A stretch of DNA of 64,000 nucleotides from Chthoniobacterales bacterium (GCA_018402585.1 JAGYIO010000001.1:124001-188000); one strand, 5' to 3'; positions 45,778 through 55,059 are shown, counted from the stretch's first letter. Program-made: numbers and translations. The notes: a model not told the origin generated them from the letters alone.

Positions 45778-46718
45778 CCGATGCTCGGCAAGCCCACGGG
45801 TTTGCTCCCGAGATCCGCAGGCAACTCGAATTCCTGCGGGAGCTTAATGATCTCAAGCGGTTGTCTTCGCCCAATCTCGGACCCAACTCTTTGGCCACTT
45901 GGGTTTTCCGCCGGGCCAGCTCGGCCATCTCGGCGGGAGAGCCCCTGCACGCCGACCTCTGGTGTGCGAGGACCGTGGGTGCGGCCCGCCTTGGCGCCAT
46001 CACCCCGGAAATTCTGCGGGAGAGCGGGCTTGATCAGCCGGCCTGCCTCGAGATCTGGCAACGATCGATCGTGGTCCACGAGAACCTTACGGAGCCGATG
46101 CGCGACTCGCTGACCGCGGCCTGTGCTGCACTCAACCAATGCTCTTTGCCTGCTCCAGCCATCGAGGCCGATTGGGTCAACCGCTTGGCCCTGGCGCCAC
46201 GAGCCGGGGCGACCTGCCCGGGCCAGCCGCGCCTCGCCTTGGAACCGGCCGAAAGCCATGGCGATCATTCACTCATGGTCGCAGTTTATGCCTACCTGCT
46301 GGCCGATTTATTCGGGGCGGACCGGGAGGACGCTTGGCTCATTGCCTTATGTCACCATTTTCACAATGCCTACCTTCCCGATGCGGGATTTACCGGGGAG
46401 ATGATGCTGGGAAAACATTTGGGCCAAGTACTTGAGACCTTGCGGGCGCGCGTCATTACCAGCTTGCCGGATTGTTACCAGGCACGCGTCACTGAGCTAT
46501 TCTGCGAAATCGAGGAGGCCACCACGCCACTGGCCATGACCTTTCATGCCGCCGATACGATCGACCGGGTCTTGCAGATGGAGCATTACGAGCGGGTGAC
46601 TCAATTCCGGGTCCGCCACGCTCTGGTCGATCTCAACTTGGTGCACGAGGGGCCAGCGCAGGCCTTTCAGTTTGCTTTGCTCAAATCCATCGGCCTTTTT
46701 CCCGAGCCGCGGCCATGA
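45774..46718 (+). CDS. HD-domain-like protein of the biosynthetic operon
   Basis: 314 residues. An HD-type metal site is suggested by AESHGDHSLMVAVYAYLL (His 165), IALCHHFHNAY (His 194/195/197) and TFHAADTIDRVLQMEHY (Asp 261/264). HD proteins are often phosphohydrolases, so removing a phosphate from a cyclitol phosphate is an attractive but unproven role. The first ~140 residues are helical and unassigned. Both ends overlap neighbours by ATGA. Confidence 0.55.
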   Translation: MTDARQAHGFAPEIRRQLEFLRELNDLKRLSSPNLGPNSLATWVFRRASSAISAGEPLHADLWCARTVGAARLGAITPEILRESGLDQPACLEIWQRSIVVHENLTEPMRDSLTAACAALNQCSLPAPAIEADWVNRLALAPRAGATCPGQPRLALEPAESHGDHSLMVAVYAYLLADLFGADREDAWLIALCHHFHNAYLPDAGFTGEMMLGKHLGQVLETLRARVITSLPDCYQARVTELFCEIEEATTPLAMTFHAADTIDRVLQMEHYERVTQFRVRHALVDLNLVHEGPAQAFQFALLKSIGLFPEPRP

Positions 46719-48958
46719 GCACCCCTTGGTTCCACTTGCTCGATCCGTTTTCCCGCAAACCACTTCACTTCACCCCGCTGGGTGATACCCCGGGCTTTGG
46801 CTCCTGGGCCGACGAGGAAGCAACCCACCGATGGCCGATGGCCCTGGGTATTTCTTTTTTGCGGGCGGACCGCGTTGCCCTCGCGGAGGCGGTGGTCGAA
46901 CTTCTCCGTGCTGACAAGCCGGTCGAGGCCGTGGGGCGACTCTTGCAGGACACGGACGACTTTGCCCCCCGCATTCCCGAACTGGGCGCATGCGAGGATC
47001 TGGCCGCACGGTTGCTCGCCCCGGACGATGAGCTTTCGGCTCGGGAGATGATGGAGGCGCTGCAATTCGGTCCGGTTGCCGATTACTTTGCCTTGCGTGG
47101 TTCCGCCCCGACCTTTTTCTCCGGGCTGGGCTTGTTGAAACTCGGGGCATGGGCGGACCGACCGCTGGTCGAAGTCGGGTGCGGGGCCGGTCATTTTTTG
47201 CACTGGCTGCAAACCCGCGGGGTCGAGGCCGTGGGCACGGATTCCGTTTTTAGCAAACTCTGCCTGGCCCACCGGTTTCTCCAAGTGCCGGCCGACCACT
47301 TGCTTTGTGCCGTCGCCGGGAAGGAAGCCCCGCTCCCTCTGGTCTGCGCGGGACCAGTCAGTATTTTTTGCCATGACGCTTTTTATTTTTTCGAGGACAA
47401 GTCGCGTTGCCTCGAGGATTTTCGACGACTGGCCGGGGCCAAGGGCTCCATTTTAGTCGGTCACGCGCACCTCGCCACGGCGGACCACGGCAAGGTGTCC
47501 GGCTTTCCCTTGCCGCGTGAGGAGTATGCACAACTCGCTGCCGCTGGGGCCCACTGGTTTGATGATGCGGCGCTCGTCGCCGTGGGGGCCGGAACCGGTC
47601 CGCTCGACCGGGAGATTCCTCCTTCGGCCGAGGCTCTCTCTTTTCTCGAAGGGACCTTGGCCGAGGACGGAACCGACTGGTGGAGCGGTGCGGACCAGCT
47701 TTTGCACGCACCGATGGGTCTGACCTGGTCGCCCGCGGAAGGCCGCACGCAGATGGATTGGCCGAGCGAGGGGTTCGCCCGGGAATACCGGTCGGCCGAC
47801 TACTTGGTCTCGGCGAGTAATCCGTTCGAACATCTGCCGGCCCGCGGGAATCCCGACCCGGCGATGCTCCACCCGGGCTTGGCCATTCCCACCCGCTTTC
47901 AGGCCCTCGGTATCCAGCCGCTGCGCTGGGGGATCATCGGCGGGGGCTGGATTGCCACGGATTATTTCGCCCCGGCCTTCGCCTACACTCCGCAAGCCAA
48001 GCTGGTCGGCTTGGCTGACTTGCATCCGGAGCGGCGCGAAGCTCAGGCCGCGGTCCACGGGCTGCGCACCTTCGCCGACTGGCGCGAAATGCTCGCCGCT
48101 TGCCCGTTGGACGCCGTCTATATCGCCACGCCGAATGATGCGCATGCCGAGATTTTCGAGGGAGCCGCCGCCGCGGGCCTGCAGGTGCTCTGCGAGAAAC
48201 CCCTCGCGACGAACCAGCCTGACCTGGAGCGGATGCGCCACTGCTCCCGCCAAGCACCCGACTTTTTCCAAACCGCCTACGACCAAAGGTATCACCCTGC
48301 GCATCTCCAGCTCGCCCGGCGGATCGCCGAAGGTGCCTTGGGCACCGTGACCCAGATCCGCGTGCATTATGCCTGCTGGGTCGACGGAGATTGGCGCAAA
48401 GCGGAGGCGACGGAAAACTGGCGTATTGATCGACTTCGGGCAGGCGGCGGGGCCGGCTTCGATCTGTTGCCGCATTGCCTCGATTTGGTTTCGGTGCTCG
48501 TCGCGGACTCCATTGTGGAGGCCCACTTGAGTTACCAAAGCAAGGTGCACGACTACGCCGTGACCCAAACGATTGATGACGGCGCTCTCCTTACGCTGAA
48601 AACCCGGAGCTCGATTTTGGCCAGCATCCACGTCGGATACCATTGTCCGGAGGATCAACCGAGGAGGCGCCTTGAGATCATGGGCACCCGCGGACGGGTT
48701 GAGGCGCTCGATACCATGGGACAAGACCCGGGAGGTGAGCTTGTTTGGCAGCTCCCGACCGGCATAACCCGCGAAAAGTTTCCCCCCGGTGCGGAGGCCG
48801 GTCCGTTCGTGCGGCAACTTGATGCGGTCTCACGGATGTGGCTGCGGGGAGATGAGCCGCCATTTTCCTTCGAGCGTGACCTTGCCTTGGCTGAGCTGCT
48901 CATTCGCTGCGACGCGCAGGCCAGAGCAAACCCCGTCCCAACCCACCAACCAGCATGA
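46715..48958 (+). CDS. Methyltransferase / Gfo-Idh-MocA oxidoreductase fusion
   Basis: 747 residues with two domains. The amino part (about 130-300) has a SAM-binding motif LVEVGCGAGHFLHWL (151-165) followed by EAVGTDSVFSK, as in class I methyltransferases. The C-terminal part (about 403-747) is a Gfo/Idh/MocA dehydrogenase: WGIIGGGWIATDYFAP (405-420) for NAD(P) and VLCEKPLATN with the catalytic Lys at 495. Such oxidoreductases act on sugars and inositols, fitting a cyclitol. No stop separates the domains. I do not know this fusion from any described pathway. Confidence 0.8.
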   Translation: MSTPWFHLLDPFSRKPLHFTPLGDTPGFGSWADEEATHRWPMALGISFLRADRVALAEAVVELLRADKPVEAVGRLLQDTDDFAPRIPELGACEDLAARLLAPDDELSAREMMEALQFGPVADYFALRGSAPTFFSGLGLLKLGAWADRPLVEVGCGAGHFLHWLQTRGVEAVGTDSVFSKLCLAHRFLQVPADHLLCAVAGKEAPLPLVCAGPVSIFCHDAFYFFEDKSRCLEDFRRLAGAKGSILVGHAHLATADHGKVSGFPLPREEYAQLAAAGAHWFDDAALVAVGAGTGPLDREIPPSAEALSFLEGTLAEDGTDWWSGADQLLHAPMGLTWSPAEGRTQMDWPSEGFAREYRSADYLVSASNPFEHLPARGNPDPAMLHPGLAIPTRFQALGIQPLRWGIIGGGWIATDYFAPAFAYTPQAKLVGLADLHPERREAQAAVHGLRTFADWREMLAACPLDAVYIATPNDAHAEIFEGAAAAGLQVLCEKPLATNQPDLERMRHCSRQAPDFFQTAYDQRYHPAHLQLARRIAEGALGTVTQIRVHYACWVDGDWRKAEATENWRIDRLRAGGGAGFDLLPHCLDLVSVLVADSIVEAHLSYQSKVHDYAVTQTIDDGALLTLKTRSSILASIHVGYHCPEDQPRRRLEIMGTRGRVEALDTMGQDPGGELVWQLPTGITREKFPPGAEAGPFVRQLDAVSRMWLRGDEPPFSFERDLALAELLIRCDAQARANPVPTHQPA

Positions 48959-50223
48959 GAATTTGTTTTCTTTCGCGCCGCTACTTTCCCGCGATCAGCG
49001 GGATGAGCGTCTATGCGCAAAACTACTTGCAAGAACTGGTGCGGCTCGGCCACGACGTAGTCATGGTCTCCCAATACCGCGATGATGAGGCAGGAACGAA
49101 AATCTACGGCGGAGGTCCGCCCCCGTCCATTGAAGGTGTTGTCGTGCTTGGCTTGGCCGCCCACGGCGAGCAGCAGGTGAACGCGGGACAATTGGCCGAC
49201 TTCGAGTCAGACCTCAACACCATGGTGGAGACCGCCTTGGCGCAGCACCGCAGCAAACCCTTCGACCTCGTCCACGCGCAATACGGATACCCGAACGGAC
49301 TGGCCGCCTTGGAAATCTCACGGCGAACCGGAATACCCAACGTGGTGAGCATTCAGGGCGGGGACGGCCACTGGGTGGGCCTCTGTTGCGAAACGCATCG
49401 TCGGGCGATCAACGCGGTATTCAACCACGCCAACGAGTTGATCATCGGCAGCCCGTCATTTGCCGCCGAGGTGCAGGAAAACCATGGCACCGCACCAGAA
49501 CGTTTCACGATCATACCCGGGGCCATCAATGCGGATCATTTCCGCCCGCGGGACGACCGGCCCCTCGGAGAAATCGGCGCGCCTCCGACCCTGCTCTACC
49601 ACGGCCGGGTGGACCGCCGCAAAGGTGTCCTCGAATTGATCGAAGCGGTCAAACTACTGCGCTCCAAGGGTCGAATTTTTCGCCTCATAATCAGCGGCAT
49701 CGGACCGGACCTTGTGCCGGCCCAAGAACTCAGCGCGGCCAACTCGCTCACGGACGTCATCGAATTTTCCGGCTACGTCCCCTACGCCGAGGTGCCGGAG
49801 GTTTACCGCTCGGCCGATCTTTTTCTCTCCCCGACTTGGTCCGAAGGCTTTTCCAATACCATTCTTGAGGCCATGGCCAGTGGCCTCCCCATCGTGGCCG
49901 CACGCGCCATCGGGGTGGTTGATTGCCTCACAGACCGGGAGAACGCTCTTTTCCACGAGGTCCATGACGTGACGGGCCTGACCCGGCAGATCGAGACCTT
50001 GTTCGATGATGCTCCGCTCCGCCGCCGACTGGCCATAAATGCCCTGCAGGAAATCCAGACCAAGTATCGTTGGCCGGTCATCGCCGGACAGATCATGGAC
50101 CGCCTTGAACATGTCCGCTCGCAGGCGCCCGACAATCGTTGGACCGCAAATTACGATCCTGCCTCGTCACGGGCCGAGGCGGACCCGACCTGCCGCTTCC
50201 GGCAATCTCCGCACCTGCTATGA
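48955..50223 (+). CDS. Family 4 glycosyltransferase
   Basis: 422 residues, GT-B fold. MRICFLSRRYFPAISGMSVYAQ at the start (split after residue 20 by a short loop), LLYHGRVDRRKGVLELIEAV for the donor domain and the EX7E motif E297-GFSNTIL-E305. GT4 enzymes use nucleotide sugars with retention; BshA and MshA of bacillithiol and mycothiol synthesis belong here. The next gene is a PIG-L deacetylase, as in those thiol pathways, so transfer of GlcNAc followed by deacetylation is a reasonable inference. Confidence 0.9.
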   Translation: MRICFLSRRYFPAISGMSVYAQNYLQELVRLGHDVVMVSQYRDDEAGTKIYGGGPPPSIEGVVVLGLAAHGEQQVNAGQLADFESDLNTMVETALAQHRSKPFDLVHAQYGYPNGLAALEISRRTGIPNVVSIQGGDGHWVGLCCETHRRAINAVFNHANELIIGSPSFAAEVQENHGTAPERFTIIPGAINADHFRPRDDRPLGEIGAPPTLLYHGRVDRRKGVLELIEAVKLLRSKGRIFRLIISGIGPDLVPAQELSAANSLTDVIEFSGYVPYAEVPEVYRSADLFLSPTWSEGFSNTILEAMASGLPIVAARAIGVVDCLTDRENALFHEVHDVTGLTRQIETLFDDAPLRRRLAINALQEIQTKYRWPVIAGQIMDRLEHVRSQAPDNRWTANYDPASSRAEADPTCRFRQSPHLL

Positions 50224-50990
50224 AGACGATCTTAACCCTCTCCCCCCATCTCGATGATGCGGCATTTTCGGTCGGACCTCTGCTCGCTCAGTGGGCCACC
50301 GAATTGCGAGTTGTGGTCGCCACGGTCTTCACCAAATCGGTGGCCCAGCCGGAAAAGTTTGCCCTGGCCTGTCAGTTGGACAAGGGGTTGCCGGCCACCG
50401 CCGATTATATGAAAATCCGGCGGAGCGAGGACCTGGCCTGGGCGGAAAAAATCGGTGCCGTCGTCACGCACGGCCCGTTCGCCGAGGCTCCCCATCGCGG
50501 TTACCACTCGGTTCAAGAATTGTTCGGCCCGATCCTTTCAACGGACGCGATCGGCCCAAGTTTGCTCGCCTGGTGGCAAACCCTGAGGGCCTCCTTCGCG
50601 CCGGATCTGGTTCTCGCGCCGCTCGGCCTCGGGGGTCACGTCGACCACCAGTGGGTGCGGCAAGTTGCCTCGGCGGCGACCTTCGACCCGGCGCCGCTGG
50701 TTTACTTCCAAGACCAGCCCTACGCAGCGAAAGCAAAGGATGCGGTGCCCGGATCCTTTCGGGAGAAGAACGAGTTACTGGTTGGATGGACCGTGCCGCT
50801 TAGAGCGGACTCGCGGACCCGCGCACTGCAGGCCGTCGAAGCTTATCCATCCCAAATCCCCTTCCAGTTCGGTGGCGCGGAGCAGATGAAAGACCTGCTC
50901 GGCTCCGCGTGGGGGGAAAATATTTCCCTTTTTCACCGTGAGGAGGCTTCGGCCTCGATTCAAGCACTGCGGCAAACCACCCTCCCCTGA
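50220..50990 (+). CDS. PIG-L family deacetylase
   Basis: 256 residues, starting within the GT4 stop (ATGA). The zinc motif PHLDDAAFS (His 10, Asp 12/13) and the second motif GGHVDHQWV (His 140, Asp 142, His 143) are both intact. Members such as BshB, MshB and PIG-L remove acetyl from GlcNAc conjugates. The neighbouring GT4 suggests the substrate is the GlcNAc-type glycoside it makes. It is soluble, with no signal. Confidence 0.88.
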   Translation: MKTILTLSPHLDDAAFSVGPLLAQWATELRVVVATVFTKSVAQPEKFALACQLDKGLPATADYMKIRRSEDLAWAEKIGAVVTHGPFAEAPHRGYHSVQELFGPILSTDAIGPSLLAWWQTLRASFAPDLVLAPLGLGGHVDHQWVRQVASAATFDPAPLVYFQDQPYAAKAKDAVPGSFREKNELLVGWTVPLRADSRTRALQAVEAYPSQIPFQFGGAEQMKDLLGSAWGENISLFHREEASASIQALRQTTLP

Positions 50991-50992
50991 AC

Positions 50993-51874
50993 ATGCCCGG
51001 CCTCATCCCATTCCTGCCTTCGCTCCAACTGCCGGCCTACGTCTGCCGAAATTGCGGTTTCTGGCAACGGCATTTCGCCAGGCCTTCAGACTGCCCGCTG
51101 TGCCAGGATGCCCGGCACGTCCTGCCCCCGCACGGCTGGAGTTTTTACAATCTCGAAGAGGCCAAGCAGGCCTTCCCCCTGCATTGGGAGGAGATGCTGC
51201 CGGGACTTTGGCGATTCTGGAACGACCCGGTGGATGGCATCGGGAGCCACTCTTACCTGATTCAAAATAACTCCGGAAACCTGATCTTCGAAGGAGCCAC
51301 GGTCTATTCCTCAGCGGCTCTCGAGTTCATCGACACCTTGGGAGGGGTTCATTTTGCCGCGGCCTCCCACCCCCACACCTACGGTGCACTCTGGCAACTG
51401 CAGGACCATTTCGAGGCCAAGATTGCCCTGCATCCTGCCGACCTGGCTTGGACCAGCGCGCTGCGGGTGACCCATCCGTTTGATCAAGAGTTGCTGCTTT
51501 CCCCGCAACTCCGTTTGCTGCATGCGGGGGTCCACTTTGCCGGACAAGCCTTTCTGCACGACGCTTACCACGGGGTGCTTTTCTGCGGCGACGCCTTGAA
51601 ATTCGACCTCGACCGGCAATCCGCTTGCCGGGCAGTCGGCATCTCGGCGCACAAGTCCTTTGTGCGCGGTGTGCCGCTGACCCCGGGAGAAGCGAAGAGT
51701 TACCGGGAAGTTTTTCGCCGGTTGCCTTTTGAAAAAACTTACAGCCCGTTTGAGCAAGCCCATAACGTGAACTCCCTTCTGGTCGACCGTTTTCTGGCCC
51801 GCGTTATAGCCGAATACCCGCAGCCGGAATTCGTCGGAATTGATTCGCTCGACGTCACCCCTTTGCCCCGATAA
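50993..51874 (+). CDS. Zinc-ribbon plus metallo-beta-lactamase-fold protein
   Basis: 293 residues. A rubredoxin-like zinc ribbon sits at the amino end (Cys 18, 21, 34, 37: CRNCGF...CPLCQ). The rest looks like a metallo-beta-lactamase fold: SHSYLIQNNSGNLIFEGA, then SHPHTYGAL (His 126, 128) where the canonical HxHxDH should be, and HDAYHGVLFCGDALKFD. The Asp and last His of that motif are Tyr and Gly here, so the metal site is changed and one metal or none is likely. It may be a redox or binding protein rather than a hydrolase. Confidence 0.6.
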   Translation: MPGLIPFLPSLQLPAYVCRNCGFWQRHFARPSDCPLCQDARHVLPPHGWSFYNLEEAKQAFPLHWEEMLPGLWRFWNDPVDGIGSHSYLIQNNSGNLIFEGATVYSSAALEFIDTLGGVHFAAASHPHTYGALWQLQDHFEAKIALHPADLAWTSALRVTHPFDQELLLSPQLRLLHAGVHFAGQAFLHDAYHGVLFCGDALKFDLDRQSACRAVGISAHKSFVRGVPLTPGEAKSYREVFRRLPFEKTYSPFEQAHNVNSLLVDRFLARVIAEYPQPEFVGIDSLDVTPLPR

Positions 51875-51889
51875 ATCCCCCCCAAGCCT

Positions 51890-52783
51890 ATGTTCCGGAG
51901 TGCATCAATAAGCGGCCAGACCATGACTCGGGTCAGCGGACCGACCCGCGGATCCGAAGTGACCACCCTGCCGGAAGATTGGCCGGCCTCCTTCCCCCTG
52001 AACGATCGGTCGCGTTATTTGGTCTACCAAAGTGGACGAGCCCGCCAGTTCGGGGCGGTCGTTTACCGCTTCACCGATTCCGAAGCACGCTTTGTCTTGC
52101 GGGGGGATCTTGTCTCCGGCGACGAGCTGACGGCCTGCTTGGAAGCCAGCGAGGAACTGGCCCGGCAACTTGCCTGTCGCGCCTTGGTCACGCAGGAAAA
52201 AATCCGTCCCGACTGGCTCGAGGCGGCCGATATTTTTGCGCGCCGGGGTTTCGCGCCGCTCGATGAATCATGGATTTTCGCCTGCCCCTTTGAGTCCTTT
52301 GCCAAACGTTCGCATCGCCTCATGCAAATTCTGGTCCGTCATGGGGCCATCCCCGACGAGGCGAGGGTTACCAATCTTGACCAAGGCAGGTCGCCAGCCC
52401 GGGGCATTCTCGAAGCGGCGCTCTTGATGGACGGGTTTGATTTTGACCATCGCCTCGCAGCCAATGCTTTCCGGCCGATTTCCGCCGAACACAGCCAGCT
52501 CGTGTGGGTCGGGGAAGAGCTCGCCGGGATTATTCTGGTCGCGCCAACCGCCGACGATGGCACCTACGAAATCCCGGTGCGATACGTCGCCGCCAACTAC
52601 CGCCAGACCTGGGTCAATGCCGTGCTCGTCCACTCCTGCGTCCAACGCGGGGAAATGATGGGGGCCACCACGATTCGTTTTAGCGCCAATGCCCAGACCC
52701 ACCACGAGACGATGCGCCTCGCGGAGCAGGCCGGGTGCGTGCGCGTGGCCACCTCTCACCGCTATGGAAAAGAACTCTCCTGA
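51890..52783 (+). CDS. GNAT-like acyltransferase-type protein
   Basis: 297 residues from ATG 51890 (ATG 51923 also possible). The final ~130 residues show a GNAT-like pattern: QLVWVGEELAGIILVAPTADDG, YEIPVRYVAANYRQTWVNAVLVH and a C-terminal TTIRFSANAQTHHETMRLAEQAG. The first half repeats a weaker beta-rich pattern (RQFGAVVYRFTDSEARFVLRG), so it may be a tandem GNAT. I give the family with caution. Acyl transfer onto the amine freed by the PIG-L enzyme would be logical, as in MshD. Confidence 0.5.
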   Translation: MFRSASISGQTMTRVSGPTRGSEVTTLPEDWPASFPLNDRSRYLVYQSGRARQFGAVVYRFTDSEARFVLRGDLVSGDELTACLEASEELARQLACRALVTQEKIRPDWLEAADIFARRGFAPLDESWIFACPFESFAKRSHRLMQILVRHGAIPDEARVTNLDQGRSPARGILEAALLMDGFDFDHRLAANAFRPISAEHSQLVWVGEELAGIILVAPTADDGTYEIPVRYVAANYRQTWVNAVLVHSCVQRGEMMGATTIRFSANAQTHHETMRLAEQAGCVRVATSHRYGKELS

Positions 52784-54335
52784 ACTCACCCCGGCCGCGA
52801 TGAGCCCCGGATCTGCAGAGCTGAACCGGGCGAGCGAAATTTATGGCCAGTATCTGGCCGGGACCGAATTGTTCATCTTTGACATTTCGGGTCTTGATCG
52901 GATCGGCGTCCCGATTCAGGTTGCCGCGCTCCGGAGCGACGATGGGTTTTCCAACGATGGTTTTGGCTACGGGGGCAGCTCGGCCGAGGCACTTGTCGGG
53001 GCGCTCGGCGAAATGTCCGAAACTTACCACCTGCATCAGGCGCTGAAACGCGCTCCGGCCTGTGAGGCCGTATGCTACAGGGCCATGGCCGACCGTTTCG
53101 GCGTGGACCGGGTCATCGATCCTCTCACCCTCTGCCTCTCGGCAGGTTATCCTTACGACGAGCAATTACCGCTGCGCTGGGTGGCCGTGACGCGGTGGGA
53201 CGACGGCGCCCGTTGTTGGGCCCCGCGCGAAATAATCGCCCCCGGCGCCGCCAGTTATGGCCTCCCATCAACCCAGGTCGAATGGTCAGGCAACCAGTTG
53301 CCGGCCCAATTATTTCCCCCCATCACCTGCGGTTTGGGGGCGGGACTTTCGCTCGAGCAGGCCCTGGCCCACGGGGTGCTCGAACTTTTGCAACGCGATG
53401 GCAATTGCACGGCTTTCCGCGCCATGGATCAAGGGATCGACCTGGAACTCGACACGATCGAGAGCGCGGAAATCCGAGCGACGATCCACCATCTGGCCAG
53501 CCTCGGTCTTCGCGTCCGACCAAAGCTCGCTTCGACCGAATTCGGACTGGTCAACCTGTACGTCTGCGCGGAGCAAATCGAGGGGCACCCCGCGCGTGAG
53601 TCCTTCCCGCTCCTCGCCACGGCCTGTGGCGAAGCGGTGCATCCGAACCGCGAACGGGCACTGCGCAAGGCGCTCCAGGAATTCCTCGCTTCGCGCTGCC
53701 GGAAGATGTTCATGCACGGGCCCCTGGAAAATATCCGGAAACTTGCCCCGCCGCGCTACATCGAGACCACGCTCGACCCAAGCCAGCCAGCCGGAGAAGA
53801 ACCCAAAGCGCTCCGCGAAATGGCCGGCTGGGTCAAAATGAGCCAGGAGGAACTCGTCGCACGACTTGCCCAGACCGCCTTTTCCTCGCGGACCAAGGTC
53901 GCTTTTTCCTCGCTGCCGAGCACGGCTGACCAATTGGTGGCCGATCCGGTCGACCGGATGAATGACGTCACCCGGCGCTTGAAAGCGGAGAATATTTCCA
54001 TCTTTTATTTCGACGCTTCACCGGACGGAACCAACGGGCCGCAGGTAATCAAAGCTTTCGCCCCCGGGCTGGAGGGGGAAACGCTAAGTTACTGGCGGAT
54101 CGGGGCGCGGGGGGCCAAGCGATTGCTGACGCGAGGATCCCCTTTGGTCACCCAGGGCCCACCGAGGCCGCAGGATCTACCCGTTCTCCTCACTCCCGCC
54201 GCCCGGGAAACCCTCGGTGGCCCGGTCTATTTCCGGGTTGCCGAGTGGGAGACCCTTTTGCACGGGCATTACCCACTTTATCGCGAGCCAGCCAGCCATA
54301 CGGTGCAGAAATACCTCACGGGTGATGGAGCCTGA
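52764..54335 (+). CDS. YcaO domain protein
   Basis: 523 residues from ATG 52764, which overlaps the GNAT-like gene by 20 bases (ATG 52800 is an alternative). YcaO ATP-site features: DGFGYGGSSAEALVGALGE near 60-83, CGLGAGLSLEQALAHGVLELLQRDG near 189-213 (matching the EERD-type block), and ATACGEAVHPNRERALRKALQEFLASR later. YcaO enzymes use ATP to activate amide carbonyls, making azolines, thioamides or amidines, typically on peptides. No partner cyclodehydratase or precursor gene is seen. What it acts on here is the main puzzle of the operon. Confidence 0.85.
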   Translation: MEKNSPELTPAAMSPGSAELNRASEIYGQYLAGTELFIFDISGLDRIGVPIQVAALRSDDGFSNDGFGYGGSSAEALVGALGEMSETYHLHQALKRAPACEAVCYRAMADRFGVDRVIDPLTLCLSAGYPYDEQLPLRWVAVTRWDDGARCWAPREIIAPGAASYGLPSTQVEWSGNQLPAQLFPPITCGLGAGLSLEQALAHGVLELLQRDGNCTAFRAMDQGIDLELDTIESAEIRATIHHLASLGLRVRPKLASTEFGLVNLYVCAEQIEGHPARESFPLLATACGEAVHPNRERALRKALQEFLASRCRKMFMHGPLENIRKLAPPRYIETTLDPSQPAGEEPKALREMAGWVKMSQEELVARLAQTAFSSRTKVAFSSLPSTADQLVADPVDRMNDVTRRLKAENISIFYFDASPDGTNGPQVIKAFAPGLEGETLSYWRIGARGAKRLLTRGSPLVTQGPPRPQDLPVLLTPAARETLGGPVYFRVAEWETLLHGHYPLYREPASHTVQKYLTGDGA

Positions 54336-55059
54336 GCTCAGCGGTTCCAAACCAGCCACGAGCGCCCTCCGCCTCCCGGCCCGCCAAGGCGGGGCAGAGC
54401 TCTTGGCCCGCGCGCTCGGGCTCCGCGCCGCAGAGGACTATTACCGCACGCTGCCCACTTCTCAGGGGTTGGCCGCTTGTGCGGACCGGGTGCTTTCCGA
54501 TCAAGGGATTGATCTCGCCACGGTCCATGCCGCCGCCCGCTGCCTTCCGGAGCGGGGAGCTCTGCTCGTGACCTCAAATCATCCCACCGGAATCCTCGAC
54601 GGTGTCCTGCTTCTTTCCGCCCTGCTCAGCCGGCGCCCCGACGTCCGCATGGTGGCCAATGAGGCCCTATGCTGTATTCCCGTCCTGGCCGACCAAGTGA
54701 TTCCGATCGAAAAAACCGCGCACAAGGACGGCCGGGAAAGCAACGCCTTGTGGGCGGTTCACCGGTCGTGGAAAAGGATGGAGTGCGTCATCGCCTTTCC
54801 GGCCGGCACGGTGGCGCACTGGCAGTGGCGGACCATGCGTCTTGGCGAGGCTCCTTGGACGGACGGAATCCAGCGCTTCGCCGCCAAGCTTGGCCTCCCG
54901 GAATACCGGGCCACCCTTTCGCTGAAAAACCCGGGTTGGTTTCATGGCTGCAGCGCCGTCTCCCGGAAAGCCCGCACCGCCCTTCTGCTTCGCGCCTTTT
55001 TCGCCGGCGCGGGAAAACATCCAGCACACCCCGTGGTTTTTGACCGGCTCGAGCGCTGA
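54325..55059 (+). CDS. PlsC-like lysophospholipid/acyl acyltransferase
   Basis: 244 residues from ATG 54325, overlapping the YcaO stop. The acyltransferase motif is TSNHPTGILDGVLL (His 86, Asp 92), with FPAGTV later in the place of FPEG/FPAG. This arrangement matches the hemolysin-type branch of acyl-ACP or acyl-CoA acyltransferases. It would attach a fatty acyl chain to the product, which suggests a lipid-like final compound. It is the last gene of the operon. Confidence 0.75.
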   Translation: MEPELSGSKPATSALRLPARQGGAELLARALGLRAAEDYYRTLPTSQGLAACADRVLSDQGIDLATVHAAARCLPERGALLVTSNHPTGILDGVLLLSALLSRRPDVRMVANEALCCIPVLADQVIPIEKTAHKDGRESNALWAVHRSWKRMECVIAFPAGTVAHWQWRTMRLGEAPWTDGIQRFAAKLGLPEYRATLSLKNPGWFHGCSAVSRKARTALLLRAFFAGAGKHPAHPVVFDRLER

